From Thermodesulfobium sp. 4217-1 (GTDB taxonomy: Bacteria > Thermodesulfobiota > Thermodesulfobiia > Thermodesulfobiales > Thermodesulfobiaceae), in the NCBI RefSeq assembly GCF_039822205.1, contig NZ_JBAGBW010000010.1, positions 1-64,000 on the forward strand: a DNA stretch of 64,000 nt, written 5' to 3'. The position numbers were made by a program, and so were the translations under genes. Shown here in pieces: positions 1-8,117 of the stretch. Within the stretch, counting starts at the first letter, position 1, and each line of letters opens with the position of its first letter. Below the pieces are notes generated by a model. It had not been told where the DNA came from. It did not search any database and was given only the letters and a program-made list of their open reading frames with translations.

Positions 1-2
1 AT

Positions 3-44
3 AAGAAAGAATTGGCGCTTTTATTTGATGCAAAAAGCTATTAA
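3..44 (+). other. possible 3' tail of a plus-strand gene at the window edge
   Basis: One plus-strand frame is open from the left edge to a TAA at 42-44, and its codon choice looks natural (KKELALLFDAKSY). Another frame is open to a TAA at 61-63. Either could be the end of a gene that converges on the lysozyme-like gene. Too little is visible to name it. Confidence 0.2.
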
Positions 45-84
45 ATTTAATAAAGATATTTAAAAATTATATATAAGAATAAAT

Positions 85-660
85 CTAACGTGAGGAACTA
101 TAACTACTATAAAATTGTTCAGCATAAGCAATGTAGCTGCCATTCCTATAAGTGCTCCAAGGCGCAAAATTTTGCCCGTTTCCAGAGAGATAAATTGCAA
201 ATTTAGCATTATTATAAGGATTCATCAACCAATTTACCTGGTCATGCCAGTTACACACGCTATATACATTGCATAAAGTATTATGATGAGCGAGCAAATT
301 GATCTGAAATAGACCAACTGAATACTCTGGCAATGATAGTTCTCCTGAACTGAGCAGAATTCCGCCCTTTGGATTGTCTACAATAATATTTGGATTATAA
401 TTGCTCTCCGCGCCAGCTATACCAACCATTTCAATAGCTTTATCAGAAGGAACGTTGTTCTTCAATAAGTAATTGTAAAGAACCTTAGCGGGGACAAAGT
501 TGTAGTTATAGGTTTGTACCTTAATATTCTGCCACATACCAAAATTTTCGCTACCTGCATAAGAAAGAGATGAAGTAACAATTAAACCAAGAAAGAGAAA
601 AAGAAAGAGAAAAAGAACACTAAAAATTTTTCTATTTATATAAAGGTCCAAGTTCACCAT
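85..660 (-). CDS. secreted lysozyme-fold / lytic transglycosylase-like protein
   Basis: This 191-residue protein has a long hydrophobic signal peptide (residues about 12-32, likely cut after SYA-35) followed by a lysozyme-like domain. The visible signature is a Glu in AGAESNYNP (Glu-85, the probable general acid), then GLFQIN at 116-121 and NAKFAIYLSGNGQNFAPWS at 151-169. This is the SLT/lysozyme arrangement of E-S-x-(F/Y)-P, G-(L/M)-x-Q-I and a later NxxxA block. The expected role is cleavage of peptidoglycan in the periplasm. Cys-130 and Cys-136 may form a disulphide. The ATG at 660 sits directly against the AAAGGG ribosome site, so initiation a few codons later (TTG at 651) is possible. 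An extended -10 promoter lies upstream. The substrate is inferred from the fold only. Confidence 0.7.
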   Translation of the reverse strand: MVNLDLYINRKIFSVLFLFLFLFLGLIVTSSLSYAGSENFGMWQNIKVQTYNYNFVPAKVLYNYLLKNNVPSDKAIEMVGIAGAESNYNPNIIVDNPKGGILLSSGELSLPEYSVGLFQINLLAHHNTLCNVYSVCNWHDQVNWLMNPYNNAKFAIYLSGNGQNFAPWSTYRNGSYIAYAEQFYSSYSSSR

Positions 661-715
661 CCCTTTACATGATAATTAATAAGAAGTACAAGCCTCCAAA
701 TTGTTAATGTAAAAA

Positions 716-724
716 ATTATATCA
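716..724 (-). promoter_or_regulatory. extended -10 promoter for the lysozyme-like gene
   Basis: On the minus strand the sequence reads TGA-TATAAT, a perfect -10 with the extended TGn element, about 56 bases upstream of the coding start at 660. No good -35 is visible, as is usual for extended -10 promoters. The same nine bases occur upstream of the AMIN gene at 9269-9277. Confidence 0.45.
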
Positions 725-755
725 TATTTTAGATTTCTAAGTTATAACTCTCATT

Positions 756-986
756 CTAATAGTCGAAAAACTTTCTGACCCCAAAGGTTAAAATTATCAC
801 AAGTATGCTTACAGTCAGAAAAATTCCTATAGACATAAAAAAGCTTGCAAAAATAAGGTAGCCAAACATTATGGCTTTTCTAAAATTTGTAAACTCGTCA
901 TCGTTCAAAATAAATTTTATACAGAAATTCACCACAATATAGATTAATGTTTCAATAATTATTGTTTGAAGATTAAAGTTAAACAT
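756..986 (-). CDS. small membrane protein of unknown function
   Basis: A 76-residue protein with two or three hydrophobic segments (about residues 8-27, 40-56 and 56-70) and a short charged loop (LNDDEFTNFRK) between the first two. Its ATG follows the TAA of the upstream DsrE-like gene with no gap, so the two are translationally coupled. I do not recognise the family. The coupling suggests a shared transcript but not a function. Confidence 0.5.
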   Translation of the reverse strand: MFNFNLQTIIIETLIYIVVNFCIKFILNDDEFTNFRKAIMFGYLIFASFFMSIGIFLTVSILVIILTFGVRKFFDY

Positions 987-1307
987 TTAAAAAACTAAAG
1001 GAGTCCAGCCTTCGTTAATTAGATTTGATAAAGTTTCACCTACATATATAACTTCCAATCCTTTATTGGACAATATATCTCCAATACCCTTCTCATCTGC
1101 TACAAATTTACAGGCTAAGGGTTTAAACTCCAATAAACTATTTAATAAATCTGCATTCTTCAATAAAACCTCCTGCCCACCGCCAAATATAATGAATTTT
1201 ACATCCTCGAACCAGTTCTTCTTCAAGGCGTTTGTTCCATACATTATTCCAGTTCTAATTACCTGTTCGTCTGTGCTGCACAATACCACTACAACTTTAG
1301 ATTTCAT
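987..1307 (-). CDS. DsrE/F-like small protein
   Basis: A 106-residue soluble protein that starts KSKVVVVLCSTDE, then has a GTNALKKNWFEDVKFIIFGG segment. This beta-alpha-beta pattern resembles DsrE/DsrF/YchN-type sulfur-relay or nucleotide-binding-like folds. Cys-10 lies in the first loop and Cys-66 in the middle; neither falls in the classic DsrE active-site motif, so sulfur transfer is not shown. The ATG has a good ribosome site (GGAGGG, 4-5 bases). It lies 14 bases downstream of the inositol-phosphatase-like gene and is fused end to start with the small membrane protein gene. Confidence 0.5.
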   Translation of the reverse strand: MKSKVVVVLCSTDEQVIRTGIMYGTNALKKNWFEDVKFIIFGGGQEVLLKNADLLNSLLEFKPLACKFVADEKGIGDILSNKGLEVIYVGETLSNLINEGWTPLVF

Positions 1308-1321
1308 TTATACCCTCCAGT

Positions 1322-2095
1322 TTATAAAGAAATAAGTTCTTTAATTTTTTCATGCAAAAATAGATTGGAAGCAAGTATCTGGTTTGACTTTCCGATTTGA
1401 TATTCTTCTCCATTGTAACCAGTTACCTTGCCACCAGCTTCGTTGATTAAAAGTATCCCAGCCGCCACATCCCAGGGCTTCAACCCATCTTCGTAGAATG
1501 CATCAAGTCTGCCGCAAGAAACATAAGCAAGATCTTGTGCAGCAGCCCCAGGTCTCCTTACTCCCCTTACGTTAATTAAAACCTTTTTAAATCTGCTGAC
1601 TATATCTTCATAATTCTCGTGAATTGAATATGGAAATCCAGTACCTACCAAACACTTTTCTAAGCTATCCTCCTTGCTGACTGAAATTCTTTTTTCATTA
1701 AGGAACGCACCCTCGCCCTTAACAGCAAAAAAAAGCTCATTTAATAGAGGGATGTAAATTAGTCCCAGTTTTATATCTCCTTGGTGTAGATATGCAATGG
1801 ATATAGCAAACCACGGCAACCTATGCACAAAATTGGTTGTGCCATCCAAAGGGTCGATAATCCAGGTAGATTTTAGATTAGAAGTGTTTTCAATATTTTC
1901 TTCTGCGATTATCTCGTCATCTGGAAATTCAGATTTTATAATGCTTACAATTTTTTCTTGAGAATTTATATCAGCATCAGTAACCATATCAAGCTTACCC
2001 TTAAATCTGGTGTGTATTTCATTTGAATAGTAATATCTTAATATTTCACCTGCTTCCAATGCACATTTTTTAATAACTTCAATTCTTTTTTTCAA
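1322..2095 (-). CDS. suhB: inositol-1-monophosphatase family phosphatase
   Basis: A full-length (257 aa) member of the Mg2+-dependent IMPase/FBPase superfamily. The metal-binding motif WIIDPLDGTTNFVHRLP is complete, with an acidic EEN segment upstream and the second signature KPWDVAAGILLINEAGG near the C-terminus. These enzymes hydrolyse inositol phosphates, and in some anaerobes fructose-1,6-bisphosphate or NADP. The sequence alone does not separate these substrates. The start is TTG at 2095 with AGGAG six bases upstream. A -10 hexamer lies upstream at 2126-2131. Confidence 0.85.
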   Translation of the reverse strand: MKKRIEVIKKCALEAGEILRYYYSNEIHTRFKGKLDMVTDADINSQEKIVSIIKSEFPDDEIIAEENIENTSNLKSTWIIDPLDGTTNFVHRLPWFAISIAYLHQGDIKLGLIYIPLLNELFFAVKGEGAFLNEKRISVSKEDSLEKCLVGTGFPYSIHENYEDIVSRFKKVLINVRGVRRPGAAAQDLAYVSCGRLDAFYEDGLKPWDVAAGILLINEAGGKVTGYNGEEYQIGKSNQILASNLFLHEKIKELISL

Positions 2096-2125
2096 ATTAA
2101 TCTCCTGGTAAATAGTTTAGCTATT

Positions 2126-2131
2126 ATTATA
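2126..2131 (-). promoter_or_regulatory. candidate -10 element for the suhB-like gene
   Basis: The minus strand carries a perfect TATAAT about 31 bases upstream of the TTG start. The -35 region (TTTCAT at about 17 bases) is poor. It is the only good -10 match in the 162-base gap downstream of the lipoprotein gene. Confidence 0.35.
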
Positions 2132-2257
2132 AGGCATCTTGAAACAAATGAAATTAGATTAAAAAATATATTGATAAATTATTTTATAAAAAGTCCAAAT
2201 CAAATAAAAAAGATTAGAGATCCAAAATAATAGAACTATATAATAGAACTCAAGTTA

Positions 2258-3355
2258 TTAATTCTGTTGCTGCAATTCATGTAAGTTTTGGTTGGTTTGC
2301 AATGGATGATTTGTATTGATTATCTGGTTATCATTGGTTATGTAGTGATATTCGTATCTGTTATCACCTTTATAGGTAGTGTTAGTCGTTGGATCATAAT
2401 AATTTGATTCGTTTTTTACGACGACCCTGTCATATTTTTGCCCAATATTATAATACTCTTGGAGTCTTTGCTGCCCACCTTTAAATATCATGTCTGAAAT
2501 TTGATTGTTTGATTGTGTAACGATATTTTCATATTGAGCGTTCATATTATTTTGTGCAGCTACCCATTGAGGGTTCAATCTATAGCTTTGTGCCATATGG
2601 ACTATGATGTCAAAAGTTTCTCTGGTCAATTGTGCAGGAGCTACAAATCCAATAAAAGTTTTTACATCCCACAACTCACCAGTTTGATTTCGGACAAGCT
2701 CTGTTGCGGAATAAACATAACCATATTCGGGCGTACCATCTAAATAACATGAGAAAGTAGCTTCGCCAGAATCAATAGACGTGTATATGCCATACTGTGC
2801 GTATATATTATTCATTGCCTGACTAGCGTTGTTTAAATCATCAGAACTTGTAATCTGAGCGTTAGAACAAAGGTGCGATATTCTATAATATCCCCATTTT
2901 GCAGCAAATGCTCTACCGCTCATATATGGCTCAATAAACAAGTTTACTCCAGGACCAGCATAATACCACATTCCAGCATGATACCCACCTCTTGCTAAAA
3001 GAGCATTTGGAACTGTAAAAATAGGTATGTTTCTGTCACCATAAAAGATAGTAGTCATTTGGTCGGGTGACTGTACAGTAGTGCCCGATCTAATGTCTAT
3101 TTCTGAGATCCTCTTCACACCTCCATCTACATTCCATCCATCCGGAATATCCAGACTAAAGGCTTGCTCTACGGGATCTGTGAAAACTACCCAATTGACA
3201 TAGTTATTACTTTGTTGTTGACCCTCATTTTGTGCAATTTGAATATTTTTTTGGTTTTCGCTTAAGTTGTTTGAAACATTGGTCTTTGCGCCAGCTCCAC
3301 ACCCAGATAGAAAAATAAATAAAACAAAACAAAAAGTTACCCACAAAACCCTCAT
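2258..3355 (-). CDS. predicted lipoprotein of unknown function
   Basis: A 365-residue protein with a typical lipoprotein signal: a hydrophobic stretch ending in the lipobox LSGC, with Cys-19 as the lipidated residue. After a Gln/Asn-rich linker comes a soluble domain opening with DPVEQAFSLDIPDGWNVDGG. That opening is reminiscent of periplasmic domains which begin with an AFxLxxPxGWxxxGG strand pair. The C-terminal third is rich in Tyr, Asn and Gln. It has its own promoter (3409-3437) and a GGAGG ribosome site five bases before the ATG, so it is probably expressed alone or read through into suhB. I do not recognise a function. Confidence 0.6.
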   Translation of the reverse strand: MRVLWVTFCFVLFIFLSGCGAGAKTNVSNNLSENQKNIQIAQNEGQQQSNNYVNWVVFTDPVEQAFSLDIPDGWNVDGGVKRISEIDIRSGTTVQSPDQMTTIFYGDRNIPIFTVPNALLARGGYHAGMWYYAGPGVNLFIEPYMSGRAFAAKWGYYRISHLCSNAQITSSDDLNNASQAMNNIYAQYGIYTSIDSGEATFSCYLDGTPEYGYVYSATELVRNQTGELWDVKTFIGFVAPAQLTRETFDIIVHMAQSYRLNPQWVAAQNNMNAQYENIVTQSNNQISDMIFKGGQQRLQEYYNIGQKYDRVVVKNESNYYDPTTNTTYKGDNRYEYHYITNDNQIINTNHPLQTNQNLHELQQQN

Positions 3356-3766
3356 GGCATCCTCCTTATATTTAATTACAAAATATATAAAAAGGATAAT
3401 TAAATAACATTATTGACTGGTGTAGTTTTGTTATCAAATAATTTTTACATTAAATCTTATATAAAGCTGACTTGCTCCATCATTACTTAACTAAATTTTA
3501 TTTAAGGTATACCATATTAGCATGTATTTATCTAAGATGTAAATATAATTTTTTATAAATAGGGAATATTTATATTTATTTATACATAAACATTTATATT
3601 ATGTAAATAAATTAAGCTTATGTTTAACCATACAGTTTAATAAGAGTAATTCTCGTTAATAAATCGGACAAAATTTTAAAGTGGCCAGGATATTCTATGA
3701 CGAAATATAGATACATTAAATTTAATAAAATTTTATTTTTAAATAAAATTGATATAGAATATTGTC
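3356..3766. other. 411-base AT-rich divergent intergenic region
   Basis: This is the longest gene-free stretch in the window. It separates the minus-strand lipoprotein gene from the plus-strand Amt-like gene. It holds the lipoprotein promoter (3409-3437), runs of ATTTATA-like words at about 3540-3610, and a self-complementary AATAAAATTTTATT at about 3725-3738 just before the plus-strand gene. I see no tRNA, no DnaA-box cluster and no open frame with coding character. Confidence 0.5.
3409..3437 (-). promoter_or_regulatory. sigma-70-type promoter of the lipoprotein gene
   Basis: The minus strand reads TTGATA (3437-3432), 17 bases, then AATAAT (3414-3409). This is a near-consensus housekeeping promoter with ideal spacing. 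It would give a leader of about 45-50 bases before the ATG at 3355. Confidence 0.5.
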
Positions 3767-4816
3767 ATGAATTATTTTAACTATATACCCTTTTTAATAG
3801 CCTTTATTGGATTTCAAATTTTGGCTGTAGGTTCTATCAGGTCAAAGAACGTATTGACGTTGATTACTATCTATCTTGTTTTGAGCGCATTAAATTTCCT
3901 GCCAATGGTAGTTTTTTATATTTTAAACATACAAATTAACTTTATATATTTTATATTTTCTCTATTCGCACTTTCAATAATCGTAACCCAATTTATTGAA
4001 AAGACTTCAATAAAGATTATTTTTATATACTTGATATGTCAAATCTTACTTGTCTATCCAGCTTTTTCTTTTTTGTTTTCGCTAATTCTAAAGCATTTCA
4101 CCATTCATCAATCAGATCAGCTACTTTTTACTTTCTTGGTAGCTCTCTACTCGTCAATGTCGAGTCTATCTGTAAGCCAGCTTATAGGACCGCGCATAGG
4201 CAGATTTACAAAAGATGGAAGATCTATGGCGATACCTGGAAATAATATTATCTTTATTTATTTTGGATCATTGATCTTCATACTTTCTACAATAAATTTT
4301 TTTCAAGAAAACAATCCAAACTGGATACAGTTTGCTTTTTCAAATTTCTCATTATCCATCATAGCTAGTTCGTTATCCTCTATCTTTATCGCAAAGAAAA
4401 TAGATCCTTTGATATTAATATCGTCACTTTTTACATTTATGATTTTTACCGTGTCTGGCAGCTTAGTAGAGCCATTCTACTTAGTACTCGCTTTAACATT
4501 CTTAATATCGTTTATAAATATATACATTCAAAATAAAATTGAAGTGAAATTTTTATTTGACGATCCTCTTTTCCTTATAGTACCAGTTATAATAAGTCTA
4601 TCTTCTCTGATAATAGTTTCTAGTATAGTAAATGGCTTTGGAATTTTCTTTATTTTTATCTTATCTTCTGCTTATTTATGGGTATCAAATTTAATTATAA
4701 TAAAACTGATAAATAAATTTTCAATTCTTAGATATTATCCTAACCAGGAAGAAATTGGTTCAGATTTGTATGAAATAGGTTACGAAGCCTATCCAAAATT
4801 ATTTAAGGATTTTTAA
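3767..4816 (+). CDS. degenerate ammonium-transporter (Amt/Rh-fold) homologue lacking the pore histidines
   Basis: A 349-residue polytopic membrane protein with about ten hydrophobic segments. Landmark Amt motifs survive in the right order: GSIRSKNVL (22-30, cf. GGxVRxKN), IGPRIGRFTKDG (140-151), IPGNN (156-160, usual PxHN), KIDPLILISS (211-220), FDDPL (264-268) and a C-terminal tail EEIGSDLYEIGYEAYP that matches the allosteric EExxGxDxxEHGExAYP tail. The two conserved channel histidines are missing. The position in helix 5 upstream of GPR reads LYSSMSS, and the position after DDP reads IVPVIIS. Conduction of ammonium is therefore unlikely; a sensor or scaffold role is inference. No clear ribosome site precedes the ATG. 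The end overlaps the convergent ANTAR regulator gene by 14 bases. Confidence 0.72.
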   Translation: MNYFNYIPFLIAFIGFQILAVGSIRSKNVLTLITIYLVLSALNFLPMVVFYILNIQINFIYFIFSLFALSIIVTQFIEKTSIKIIFIYLICQILLVYPAFSFLFSLILKHFTIHQSDQLLFTFLVALYSSMSSLSVSQLIGPRIGRFTKDGRSMAIPGNNIIFIYFGSLIFILSTINFFQENNPNWIQFAFSNFSLSIIASSLSSIFIAKKIDPLILISSLFTFMIFTVSGSLVEPFYLVLALTFLISFINIYIQNKIEVKFLFDDPLFLIVPVIISLSSLIIVSSIVNGFGIFFIFILSSAYLWVSNLIIIKLINKFSILRYYPNQEEIGSDLYEIGYEAYPKLFKDF

Positions 4817-5432
4817 TTTCCTTGGGGATATTTTTTGATTTCAAAATTATTTCAGATAGTTCTCCAATAGATATTCTATTATTCATAGAGTATTCTTGCA
4901 TTCTTTTATGAACTTCATTCTCACTTAATTTGGTCTGTTCCATTATAAATAGCTTAGCCCTATAAAGAGAATTCTTAGCTTTCAAAGATTCCTCAAGGGA
5001 GCTGTTTATTTCTTTTAATTTTTTTGCCTCATTGTATCTTTCATAAGCAAAGAGAATTGCGCTTTTTAGCTCGCCTATTCTATAGGGCTTCAATAAATAC
5101 GAAAAAGCACCAATTTTTGATGCCCTCTCTATAAAATCCTGATTGTTATAAGCAGTCAAAAAAACAATGGCTCCAAGGTCATCGTTTTTTAACCTCTCAG
5201 CTAATCTAAGGCCATCCAAATGAGGCATCATAATATCGATAATGCTAACATCAGGTTTCAATCTTCTTATTTCAGAGAGAGCCTCAGCGCCGTCTTTTGC
5301 CTCACCAATGACCTTAAATCCTTCTTTATCTAACTCTTCTTTCATGTCCAATCTAATCAAAAACTCGTCGTCAGCAATAAAAACTTTTATTGGATTTTTA
5401 TTTTTGGAAGATTGCCTCATCTCGCTTGCCAC
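4803..5432 (-). CDS. response regulator with ANTAR RNA-binding output domain (AmiR/NasT/EutV type)
   Basis: A 209-residue regulator. The receiver domain (residues 15-130) has the acid pair Asp-21/22, phospho-acceptor Asp-66 in IIDIMMPHLDG, Thr-93 in FLTAY and Lys-115 in LLKPYR. A coiled linker (130-160) leads to an ANTAR domain (about 152-197: LYRAKLFIMEQTKLSENEVHKRMQ). ANTAR proteins bind tandem hairpins in nascent RNA and prevent transcription termination once phosphorylated. The gene lies 38 bases downstream of a HisKA_2 kinase, which is the expected partner. The start is GTG at 5432 behind AGAGGTG. Its RNA targets are not identified here. Confidence 0.88.
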   Translation of the reverse strand: MASEMRQSSKNKNPIKVFIADDEFLIRLDMKEELDKEGFKVIGEAKDGAEALSEIRRLKPDVSIIDIMMPHLDGLRLAERLKNDDLGAIVFLTAYNNQDFIERASKIGAFSYLLKPYRIGELKSAILFAYERYNEAKKLKEINSSLEESLKAKNSLYRAKLFIMEQTKLSENEVHKRMQEYSMNNRISIGELSEIILKSKNIPKEIKNP

Positions 5433-5470
5433 AGTTCACCTCTTCTGGAATATTTTAAAGAAAGATTATA

Positions 5471-6718
5471 TCAAAATTTTTGTAAAATAATCTCAAATAG
5501 TGTACCATTAATAGTCGGCAATCTTTTATAAGAGGCATTCAAACCGTCTACCAGGAGGCTTTTTACAAGGTCGCTGCCATATCCCTTAGAAGATCCTTCA
5601 GTTTTAAAATCTCCAAAATCAAGGTAGGTTATTCTAACAAGGTCAGTTTTATTTATTATTGAAATAAATATCTTTGATCTTTCGTCTGCTACAAAGGCAT
5701 GTTTTATAGAGTTTTGCAGCAATTCTATCAATGCAAGTATTAACAGCAACATTTTTTGATATTCGCCTAAGAGATCTCCATAGATATATAGTCTTTCTTT
5801 TCCAGAACTAACTAAAATCTTAAATAAACTTTCTAATAATTCTCTGAGGGAGAGCTCTTCTGATACATTTATCAGCTGTTCGTGCACCCTTGCAAGACAT
5901 TCAAGCTTTATAGATATATCTTCTATTAATTCCTTATCAGACAATCTTCTTGACTTTATATTGACAATACTTTTGATAATTTGAAGATTATTTTTAATCA
6001 TATGATGAATTTCCTTCATAGTATTTATCTGTTTTTCTTTTTCTATTTCAAGCTGTAAATTTTTCGAAAGGTCTCTTACAATTACTATGAAATATTTCAA
6101 GATATTTTCTTTATACAGTGGGAAGAAAGATAGCTGGGCCATAAAATTTTCATTTTTTAAAGTTTTTGAAAAAATAGTAGGATGCATAAATTTGTTTTTT
6201 GAAAAGAACTCTTTCCATGTATCACCCTTAGAGAATTCAGTAGTGTTTGTAGCCTTGGTATAAATAAGTCTCGCATTAGAGGATGCATAAAGCTCATTTG
6301 AATTTTCATCTAAAATAATAATTCCATCTTCAATTGAGATAGTGCTTGAAAAAAGATCTTTACACGGATTGGCGTTTAGGGAGCCAAGAATTAAAGTGTT
6401 TTTAAAGTCATTAAATTGTTTAAAATTTGGTATGTTTTTAACATTGCACTTAAGCATTATGTATGTATGATGATCTAAATAATAATACTCTTCGAAAAAC
6501 ACGTGCCCTTTCTCTTTGTAGAAAAAGGGCAATTTATAGTCTTTGTTTTGGTTTTTTTTTATAAAATCTAAAAATTTTTTTGATATTGTTGTTTTTTCTT
6601 TATTAGATAATACTGACTCAACACTAAAGTTATTTTTTTCTAAAATATTTACCAAAAAAACATCGGCGTTAAATATATGTGATATAAATTTAAATCGCCA
6701 TTTCTCACCAGAGATCAT
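5471..6718 (-). CDS. soluble HisKA_2-family sensor histidine kinase (PdtaS/EutW type)
   Basis: A 415-residue kinase without obvious membrane segments. Residues about 120-225 look like a PAS domain (EDGIIILDENSNELYASSNA). The dimerisation/phospho-acceptor segment is KEIHHMIKNNLQ (His-238/239), the HisKA_2 variant with Met in place of the usual Arg. The ATPase domain has an N-box (ELLQNSIKH, Asn-336) and a reduced G1/G2 region (LDFGD, KGYGSDLVKSLL). It shares a 4-base ATGA overlap with pyrE upstream and precedes the ANTAR regulator, forming a kinase/antiterminator pair. The N-terminal 110 residues, which may hold the sensor, are not recognisable. Confidence 0.85.
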   Translation of the reverse strand: MISGEKWRFKFISHIFNADVFLVNILEKNNFSVESVLSNKEKTTISKKFLDFIKKNQNKDYKLPFFYKEKGHVFFEEYYYLDHHTYIMLKCNVKNIPNFKQFNDFKNTLILGSLNANPCKDLFSSTISIEDGIIILDENSNELYASSNARLIYTKATNTTEFSKGDTWKEFFSKNKFMHPTIFSKTLKNENFMAQLSFFPLYKENILKYFIVIVRDLSKNLQLEIEKEKQINTMKEIHHMIKNNLQIIKSIVNIKSRRLSDKELIEDISIKLECLARVHEQLINVSEELSLRELLESLFKILVSSGKERLYIYGDLLGEYQKMLLLILALIELLQNSIKHAFVADERSKIFISIINKTDLVRITYLDFGDFKTEGSSKGYGSDLVKSLLVDGLNASYKRLPTINGTLFEIILQKF

Positions 6719-7332
6719 AAATTAGTAATTTTCTTACCTTTTCCTAACTCCCTATTTATAGGAATCTGGCTTTTACAAAGGGGGCAGTCTTCAGGGTCAA
6801 AAGACTGAAAATCAATGCTAAGAAGATTTTTCAAAAACGGAGAACCAATAGCGTCTGAGCTTACATTGCCTCTATTGACCAGGCAAGCGCTGCCCTGAAC
6901 TATTCCTTTGCAATCTCTAACGGTATCTATAACCTTTTTTATAGAAGATCCTGTAGTGAGTATGTCATCAACTACTATTACCTTTTTGTTCTCTACAACC
7001 CTGTCATAGCCTCGCTTTAGAACTCTTTTCCCAACTACTTCTTCAGAAAAGACAGAAAATATCTCGGAATTTTTCAAATTTGAGCTGTGATATGCAATCC
7101 ACTGGGAGAGTATTACGCCACCAATCGTCGGAGCGCAAATAACTTCAAAATCCACATCGCAAATCATCCTTGAAATCTCCATACAAAGCTCTGAAATCAC
7201 TTTTGGCTTTATATATAGAGCGTCTTTATTGATATACACTTCACCATGTTTACCAGATGTATATAGAAAATGACCATATACAATTGCATTATGTTTTTTT
7301 AGAAATTCTAAAATTTCATTGTTATCTTTCAT
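6715..7332 (-). CDS. pyrE: orotate phosphoribosyltransferase
   Basis: A 205-residue type-I phosphoribosyltransferase that makes orotidine-5'-phosphate from orotate and PRPP in pyrimidine synthesis. The PRPP loop VIVVDDILTTGSS (118-130) is intact, and the N-terminus shows the SGKHGEVYINKD substrate segment. A C-terminal CPLC pair (about residues 186-189) is present, as in a subset of longer OPRTs. It overlaps pyrF upstream and the kinase gene downstream by four bases each, so all belong to one transcript. Assignment is secure because the next pathway enzyme is adjacent. Confidence 0.93.
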   Translation of the reverse strand: MKDNNEILEFLKKHNAIVYGHFLYTSGKHGEVYINKDALYIKPKVISELCMEISRMICDVDFEVICAPTIGGVILSQWIAYHSSNLKNSEIFSVFSEEVVGKRVLKRGYDRVVENKKVIVVDDILTTGSSIKKVIDTVRDCKGIVQGSACLVNRGNVSSDAIGSPFLKNLLSIDFQSFDPEDCPLCKSQIPINRELGKGKKITNL

Positions 7333-8042
7333 TTATAAAACTCCTCAATAATAGATTTTAACGCTTCTGATGAAGAATAGTTATTGTTTGGCTTCAATAT
7401 AGGTCTTCCTACCACAATATATGTCGCACCATTCAATTTTGCATCGTATGGCGTAGAGATTCTTTCCTGATCATCCTTAAGGCTCCAGGCTGGCCTTATG
7501 CCCGGAACGACAAAAAAGCAGTCTGGAAATTCTTTTTTCAATACTTTTAATTCAAGAGGACTACAAACAAATCCTCTCAATCCAGAATTATAACCAATTT
7601 CTACAAATTTTTTCACTATATCTATAGTATCATATAAATTATAAATTTTTTTGGCCTCTTCTATGGAGAAACTCGTTAAAAGAGTGACGCCCAAAAGCTT
7701 TGTATTGCTCTTAGGATCGATGCTATTCAGAGCTTCTCTTATCATATTAGATCCGCCGCTAACATGAATGGTCAGCATATCAATATCCAGAGCTGAAAGA
7801 TTCTTAACCGCTTTAGCGACAGTATTTGGAATATCATATAATTTCATATCTAAAAAAACCTTGCAATTATAAGACTTTACAATCTTCACTGATTCCTTCA
7901 CGCCAATAGAAGTTAACATCTGATAGCCTACTTTATACCAGCTCGTAAAAGCAGAAAGCTCTTTAATTTTCTTATTAATTTCATCAACATCATCCAGGTC
8001 AAGTGCTACTATTACATTAGAATCCAATTTATCACCATCCAA
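7329..8042 (-). CDS. pyrF: orotidine-5'-phosphate decarboxylase
   Basis: A 237-residue type-I OMP decarboxylase that performs the last step to UMP. The catalytic charge network is visible as Lys-38 (WYKVGY) and DMKLYDIPNT (Asp-65, Lys-67, Asp-70). The phosphate-binding end is VVGRPIL near residue 215. The annotated start is TTG at 8042. A second TTG at 8027 has a better spaced GGTGAT upstream, so the protein may be five residues shorter. ATGA overlap with pyrE makes the pair translationally coupled. Confidence 0.93.
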   Translation of the reverse strand: MDGDKLDSNVIVALDLDDVDEINKKIKELSAFTSWYKVGYQMLTSIGVKESVKIVKSYNCKVFLDMKLYDIPNTVAKAVKNLSALDIDMLTIHVSGGSNMIREALNSIDPKSNTKLLGVTLLTSFSIEEAKKIYNLYDTIDIVKKFVEIGYNSGLRGFVCSPLELKVLKKEFPDCFFVVPGIRPAWSLKDDQERISTPYDAKLNGATYIVVGRPILKPNNNYSSSEALKSIIEEFYK

Positions 8043-8117
8043 TTATTTTCTCATCTAAATCAAAACAAACAATAGTAAGCAATATAATAATTTTTATCTT
8101 GCTATCGACCTAAGTAT

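Noticed and set aside
3356-3766. AT-rich 411-base gap considered as an origin of replication or small RNA gene
   Set aside because: No DnaA-box cluster, no neighbouring dnaA/dnaN genes, no stable GC-bearing hairpins.
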